Below, piece after piece: positions 6,804 through 9,854 of a stretch of DNA of 9,854 bases. The position numbers were made by a program, and so were the translations under genes. The notes below the pieces were generated by a model. It saw only the letters and a program-made list of their open reading frames with translations, did no database searches and had not been told where the DNA came from. Numbering within the stretch: the first letter of the stretch is position 1; each line of letters begins with the position of its first letter. Source of the DNA: Actinomycetota bacterium (GTDB lineage Bacteria > Actinomycetota > Actinomycetes > Mycobacteriales > Jatrophihabitantaceae); the NCBI GenBank assembly GCA_019241805.1, contig JAFAWL010000357.1, positions 1 through 9,854 of the forward strand, in the 5' to 3' direction.

Positions 6804-8870
6804 TTACAGCAACAGGTGATCGAGAGTCGGGCGCGCCACCTTCGGCAGGCCGGCATGAAGGCCCCCGAGCGGCGCAACCGGCCGCGGCACCTCGTGAATG
6901 TCCATTGTCGCCAGGGCCTCGTCGGTCAGGAATCGGCTGGCCAACGCGTAACTGTGCCGATCGTCATGCGCGCGCCGATGGTGCGGCAGCCGCAGCGGTG
7001 TGTAGATCGACAATGACTCCCGGGCGCGCGTCAACGCGACGTAGAACAGCCGTTGTTCCTCTTCCAGGCCGTCCGGAGTGCCCAGCGCCATGTCCGACGG
7101 GAAGGCTCCATCGACCGCGTGAATCACGTGCACCGACTCCCACTCGAGTCCTTTGGCCGAGTGCACGGTGGACAACGTGAGGTAGTCCTCGTCCAGATGG
7201 GGCGGTTGAGCTTGGTCCGTAGTACTGCGCGGTGGGTCGAGAGTGGCGTCGGCGACATAAGCGACGAGGTCGGCGGCACTCGACGCGGCGGCGGCCAGTC
7301 GATCGAGGTCGACGAGCCGGGCCGCGGCGTCCGGATACCGAGCCTGCAGTAGCGGACGCAGCATCGCCAGGCAGGCAGTCACCCGAGCGGACGCGGTGTC
7401 GCTGAAGCAGGCATGGCGGTAGTTGTGCAGCGTCGAGTCGAGGGCCGTTCGGGCGCGGGCCGGCGCCGCGGCGATCACCTCGGTCAGACCCCCGTCCGGG
7501 TCGTCGGACAGCACTGAGGGCAACAGTGCCCGGGCTCGCGCGGGGCCGATTCCTTCGTGCAAGCGCAGCACGCGGAACCAGGCCAGTTCGTCGTGCTGGT
7601 TCAGCGTGACGCGCAGGGCAGCTAGGAAGTCCTTGACGTGAGCGGCCTCCAGGAAGCGCAGCCCGCCGTATTTTACGAACGGGACGTGTCGGGTGCTCAG
7701 TTCGAGTTCGAGCAGGTCGCTGTGATGGCCCGCGCGCATGAGCACGGCTTGGTCACGCAGCGGCTGGCCCTCCTGCACCGCGCCCAGCACCGCGTCGACG
7801 ACGGTCCGGGCCTCTTCGGCCGCGTCGTAACAACGCACCAACCGTGGTCGCGCGCCGGCGCCGGCGCGGTCTGCGTGCAGACGCAGTCGTTGCCGGGGGT
7901 CGCCCGGACGTACCACGTTGGCCAGATCGAGCAGCCTCTGTCGCGAGCGGAAGTTGCGCTCGAGACGGACCAGCCGCGATTGCGGTAACGCGTCGGCCAG
8001 TTCCAGCAGATGTGAGCTCGTCGCGCCCCTGAAGCCGTACACCGCCTGGGCATCGTCGCCGACGACGGTCAGCCCGACGCCGCCGGGTCGCAGCTGGGTC
8101 ACGATGTCGACCTGGATGCGATTGACATCCTGGTATTCGTCGACCAGCACGTGATCCCACCGGTTGGTCAGCACGTCACGGATGGCCGGCTCGGTCAGTA
8201 GTGCCCGCCACGCGAGCAGCAGATCGTCGAAGTCGAACAGGCCGCGTTGGCGTTTGCGGTCCACGTAGTCACGAAGCAGCGCGGTGACCGCCTCGACGTG
8301 CGGATCGACCCACGGGAAGTCGGTGGTGACGACGTCTCGCACGCGCCGATCCGTATTGACGGCCCGTGAGTAGACGTCGAGCATCGTGGCGGCTCGGGGT
8401 AGGCGCGTGCTCGTGCCCGTCAGCGCATGGTCGTCGCGCAGCATGTCCAGCAGGTCGGTGGCGTCGCTCGGATCGATGACGGAGATCGTTGCGACGCCGA
8501 GCTGTTCGCTGAACTCGCTGACCAGTCGGTGGGCCACGGCGTGGAACGTGCCGCCCCAGACGCGGCGTCCGCCGGCGGATGGCCGAATGCCGCCGCTGAG
8601 CGCGGCCGCTCGGGCGGTCATGTCCTCGGCCGCTCGCCGGGTGAAGGTGAGCAACAGGATCCGCGACGGATCGACGCCACGCTCGAGCAACCGGGCGACC
8701 CGGCTGGTGAGCGTGCGGGTCTTGCCCGTGCCGGCGCCAGCCACCACGATCAGCGGCGGACCGTCGTGCAACACCGCCGAAAGCTGGGCCTCGTCCAACC
8801 CTTCGTCCCAGGCCGACGAGTCGGGCACCGAGGCTGAAGACGCCGCCGCTATCGCCTGAGAGCCAAACAT
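6804..8870 (-). CDS. UvrD/PcrA-like superfamily 1A ATP-dependent DNA helicase
   Basis: From ATG 8870 this is 688 aa: a 3'-5' SF1A DNA helicase, presumably cytosolic and active in repair or recombination. All the core motifs are visible: LDEAQLSAV (Q motif), GAGTGKT (45-51), TFTRRAAEDM (Ia), DEYQD (244-248), GDDAQAVYGFRG (271-282), NFRS (306-309), TVHSAKGLEWESVHVI (V) and LFYVALTRAR (VI, near 612). The 2B-region block YGGLRFLEAAHVKDFLA is typical of an actinobacterial subgroup usually annotated only as ATP-dependent helicase. It lacks the C-terminal HRDC domain of mycobacterial UvrD2 and the long Tudor-like tail of UvrD1/PcrA, ending soon after motif VI with about 60 low-signature residues. 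An in-frame GTG at 8915 would add 15 residues with no ribosome site; a -10-like TAGTCT seven bases before ATG 8870 supports a leaderless start there. Its stop lies 10 bp from the converging GGDEF-EAL gene. Confidence 0.93.
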   Translation of the reverse strand: MFGSQAIAAASSASVPDSSAWDEGLDEAQLSAVLHDGPPLIVVAGAGTGKTRTLTSRVARLLERGVDPSRILLLTFTRRAAEDMTARAAALSGGIRPSAGGRRVWGGTFHAVAHRLVSEFSEQLGVATISVIDPSDATDLLDMLRDDHALTGTSTRLPRAATMLDVYSRAVNTDRRVRDVVTTDFPWVDPHVEAVTALLRDYVDRKRQRGLFDFDDLLLAWRALLTEPAIRDVLTNRWDHVLVDEYQDVNRIQVDIVTQLRPGGVGLTVVGDDAQAVYGFRGATSSHLLELADALPQSRLVRLERNFRSRQRLLDLANVVRPGDPRQRLRLHADRAGAGARPRLVRCYDAAEEARTVVDAVLGAVQEGQPLRDQAVLMRAGHHSDLLELELSTRHVPFVKYGGLRFLEAAHVKDFLAALRVTLNQHDELAWFRVLRLHEGIGPARARALLPSVLSDDPDGGLTEVIAAAPARARTALDSTLHNYRHACFSDTASARVTACLAMLRPLLQARYPDAAARLVDLDRLAAAASSAADLVAYVADATLDPPRSTTDQAQPPHLDEDYLTLSTVHSAKGLEWESVHVIHAVDGAFPSDMALGTPDGLEEEQRLFYVALTRARESLSIYTPLRLPHHRRAHDDRHSYALASRFLTDEALATMDIHEVPRPVAPLGGLHAGLPKVARPTLDHLLL

Positions 8871-8877
8871 GCGTTCG

Positions 8878-8883
8878 AGACTA
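8878..8883 (-). promoter_or_regulatory. Candidate -10 element giving a leaderless helicase transcript
   Basis: On the minus strand TAGTCT fits the actinobacterial -10 pattern TAnnnT. It is followed by seven bases and then the ATG at 8870, so transcription would start at or next to the A of the start codon. No Shine-Dalgarno sequence precedes this ATG, which agrees with a leaderless mRNA. The -35 region is not convincing. Confidence 0.4.
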
Positions 8884-8954
8884 GAGCATGATCCGGACCG
8901 TTTAGGGCGACGCACCGGCGGACCGATCGCCTCGACAAGGTGAGGTCCCGCGGT

Positions 8955-8968
8955 CGTGATCCGTCACG
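8955..8968. repeat. Small inverted repeat CGTGA-TCCG-TCACG
   Basis: A 5-bp stem with a 4-nt loop lies 7 bp past the stop codon of the coiled-coil gene and about 85 bp upstream of the helicase start. It has no U-tract. It may be a weak terminator for the upstream gene, an operator for the helicase, or chance. Confidence 0.25.
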
Positions 8969-8974
8969 CACGCG

Positions 8975-9565
8975 TTACGAGTCCGGTGCCGACGGGCTGG
9001 CCTGCTCCAGGGCATTTTCGTTCTCCAGCCGTCGCTTGACCCGACCGAGACCGGGCAGCGACCCCAACATCTCGTTCAGTTCCTTGGACACCTCGAGCAG
9101 TTGGCGCAGGTCGGGCGCGACGCTGTCGAGTGTGCTCAAGGTGGGCATGATGTCCTTACGCAGGCTCTGCGTCAGTTCGGGGGTCTCGTTGACCATTTCG
9201 ACGATGGCCTGTACTTCCTCCGGGCTGGTCGATTCGGTGATCTTGGTGAGGATCGGGACCAGCTCCTCGAGCATCGGCCCCGACTGCTCGAGCAGCTGCC
9301 CGGCCTGTTCGACCAGGCCGGACGCCCGGCTCAGAACGGCCTCGGTTTCGCCGACCGACGCCTGCGCCCGGCTCACGATCGTTCGGGCCTGTTGGTTGGT
9401 CCGCTCGACGTCGGCGACTATGCGATCGACGCGGGCGAGCAATGTCTCGACCGAGTCGACGACGGCGACCACCCGGGGAACGAGCGCAATCGCCTGCTCG
9501 ATCGCCTGATAGCCCAGTTGGGTCATCCGGGCGACGTCACGGGGTCCGGGCACAGGCAGGCGCAT
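8975..9565 (-). CDS. Coiled-coil/helical protein of an actinobacterial family of unknown function
   Basis: From ATG 9565 this is 196 aa, almost entirely helical, with no signal peptide and no membrane segment long enough to be sure of. The N-terminus MRLPVPGPRDVARM is followed by an amphipathic stretch IALVPRVVAVVDSVETLLARVDRIV (about 26-50). Heptad-like coiled coil runs from about 40 to 110, rich in Val, Leu, Glu, Gln and Ala. The C-terminal block VAPDLRQLLEVSKELNEML (149-167) and LPGLGRVKRRLE (170-181) is what I recognise from a widespread actinobacterial family. Members are often mislabelled as ribulose bisphosphate carboxylase large subunit, for which there is no sequence support here. 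A GTGAGG site nine bases upstream supports ATG 9565; ATG 9574 and GTG 9634 are in-frame alternatives. It is read in the same direction as the helicase, 104 bp downstream, but a functional link is not established. Function unknown; a scaffold or membrane-associated role is a guess. Confidence 0.75.
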   Translation of the reverse strand: MRLPVPGPRDVARMTQLGYQAIEQAIALVPRVVAVVDSVETLLARVDRIVADVERTNQQARTIVSRAQASVGETEAVLSRASGLVEQAGQLLEQSGPMLEELVPILTKITESTSPEEVQAIVEMVNETPELTQSLRKDIMPTLSTLDSVAPDLRQLLEVSKELNEMLGSLPGLGRVKRRLENENALEQASPSAPDS

Positions 9566-9615
9566 CGCGAGCATCCTCACTTCGTCGCCGGGCGGCACGT
9601 GTTGCTTTCCCCGGA

Positions 9616-9650
9616 CGGGCCCGGTTTCAATCACCGCCGACCGGGGCCCG
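9616..9650 (-). terminator. GC-rich hairpin after the membrane-protein gene, terminator candidate
   Basis: CGGGCCCGG (9616-9624) pairs with CCGGGGCCCG (9641-9650): a 7-bp perfect stem plus three further pairs with one bulged G, around a 16-nt loop. On the minus strand it begins 6 bp after the TGA of the partial membrane gene. There is no U-tract, which is common for actinobacterial terminator-like hairpins. If active, it would separate that gene from the coiled-coil gene. Confidence 0.4.
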
Positions 9651-9656
9651 GACTGC

Positions 9657-9854
9657 TCACCGCAGCCGATGACCGGCGACGATGATCATCACGAGTTCGA
9701 TCGGTACCACGGCGACGAGGCCGTAGAAGGGCACGCGGCTGCGGGGCGTCCGCCAGGCGCCGACGGTGCCGGCGACGACCAATCCGGCCGCGACGCCGCC
9801 GGCGCTCACGCCGAACGTGGTCGGCGCTTCGCGGGGCGCGAAGACGACGATCGC
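9657..9854 (-). CDS. C-terminal part of a small membrane protein of unknown function (cut by window edge)
   Basis: An open frame enters from the right edge of the window and stops with TGA at 9659-9657, giving 65 residues of the C-terminus. Two hydrophobic segments are visible: FGVSAGGVAAGLVVAGTVGAW and FYGLVAVVPIELVMIIVAG. They are joined by a basic loop WRTPRSRVP, so the loop is probably cytoplasmic. The protein ends in GHRLR. This looks like the last two helices of an integral membrane protein, but I do not recognise a family. The start and N-terminal part are outside the window. It lies 91 bp upstream of the coiled-coil gene with a terminator-like hairpin between them. Confidence 0.6.
   Translation of the reverse strand, partial: AIVVFAPREAPTTFGVSAGGVAAGLVVAGTVGAWRTPRSRVPFYGLVAVVPIELVMIIVAGHRLR

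Noticed and set aside
5195..6877. Minus-strand open frame of 560 codons opposite the GGDEF-EAL gene
   Set aside because: It is antisense to a gene with clear GGDEF and EAL motifs, has a Gln/Arg-rich composition without recognisable domains, and is typical of long shadow frames in GC-rich DNA.
8975..9565. Naming the coiled-coil protein as ribulose bisphosphate carboxylase
   Set aside because: This name circulates for the family, but no RuBisCO motif is present and the protein is a 196-aa helical protein.
9101..9685. Plus-strand open frame opposite the coiled-coil gene
   Set aside because: Its low-complexity translation mirrors the heptad pattern of the minus-strand protein, which has family signatures and a ribosome site.

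Overview
The window is GC-rich DNA with strong third-position G/C, GTG as well as ATG starts, AGGAGG-type ribosome sites and at least one apparently leaderless gene. These traits, together with the protein families present, point to an actinobacterium (Actinomycetota). The genus cannot be fixed from the sequence. A flagellar-type sigma factor promoter candidate would suit a motile or zoosporic lineage, but no flagellar gene is present.

Left part (1-4185): a divergent sugar-acid locus. On the minus strand, uronate isomerase (uxaC) is followed with an ATGA overlap by a mannitol-dehydrogenase-family fructuronate reductase (uxuB). Together they should convert D-glucuronate to D-fructuronate to D-mannonate. 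Facing away from them across about 100 bp is a LarA-superfamily, nickel-pincer-dependent hydroxyacid racemase/epimerase. All the LarA ligand residues that I can place are present at the correct spacing. Known members of this superfamily include D-gluconate 2-epimerases, and D-mannonate is the C2 epimer of D-gluconate. The locus may therefore encode a route glucuronate -> mannonate -> gluconate that bypasses mannonate dehydratase. This is the most interesting hypothesis in the window. The shared intergenic region holds a 14-bp inverted repeat that could be the operator of a sugar-acid regulator.

Middle part (4186-6793): a GTG-started membrane protein with about ten transmembrane segments followed by GGDEF and EAL domains, both with intact active-site motifs and with an I-site. 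Upstream is a candidate FliA/WhiG-type promoter (CTCA, 16-nt spacer, GTCGACAG) embedded in overlapping inverted repeats.

Right part (6804-9854), all on the minus strand: the 3' end of an unidentified small membrane protein, a GC-rich hairpin, a helical/coiled-coil protein of an actinobacterial family of unknown function, and an SF1A UvrD-like helicase without an HRDC domain. The helicase ends 10 bp from the converging GGDEF-EAL gene. No RNA genes, insertion sequences, CRISPR arrays or phage genes were seen.
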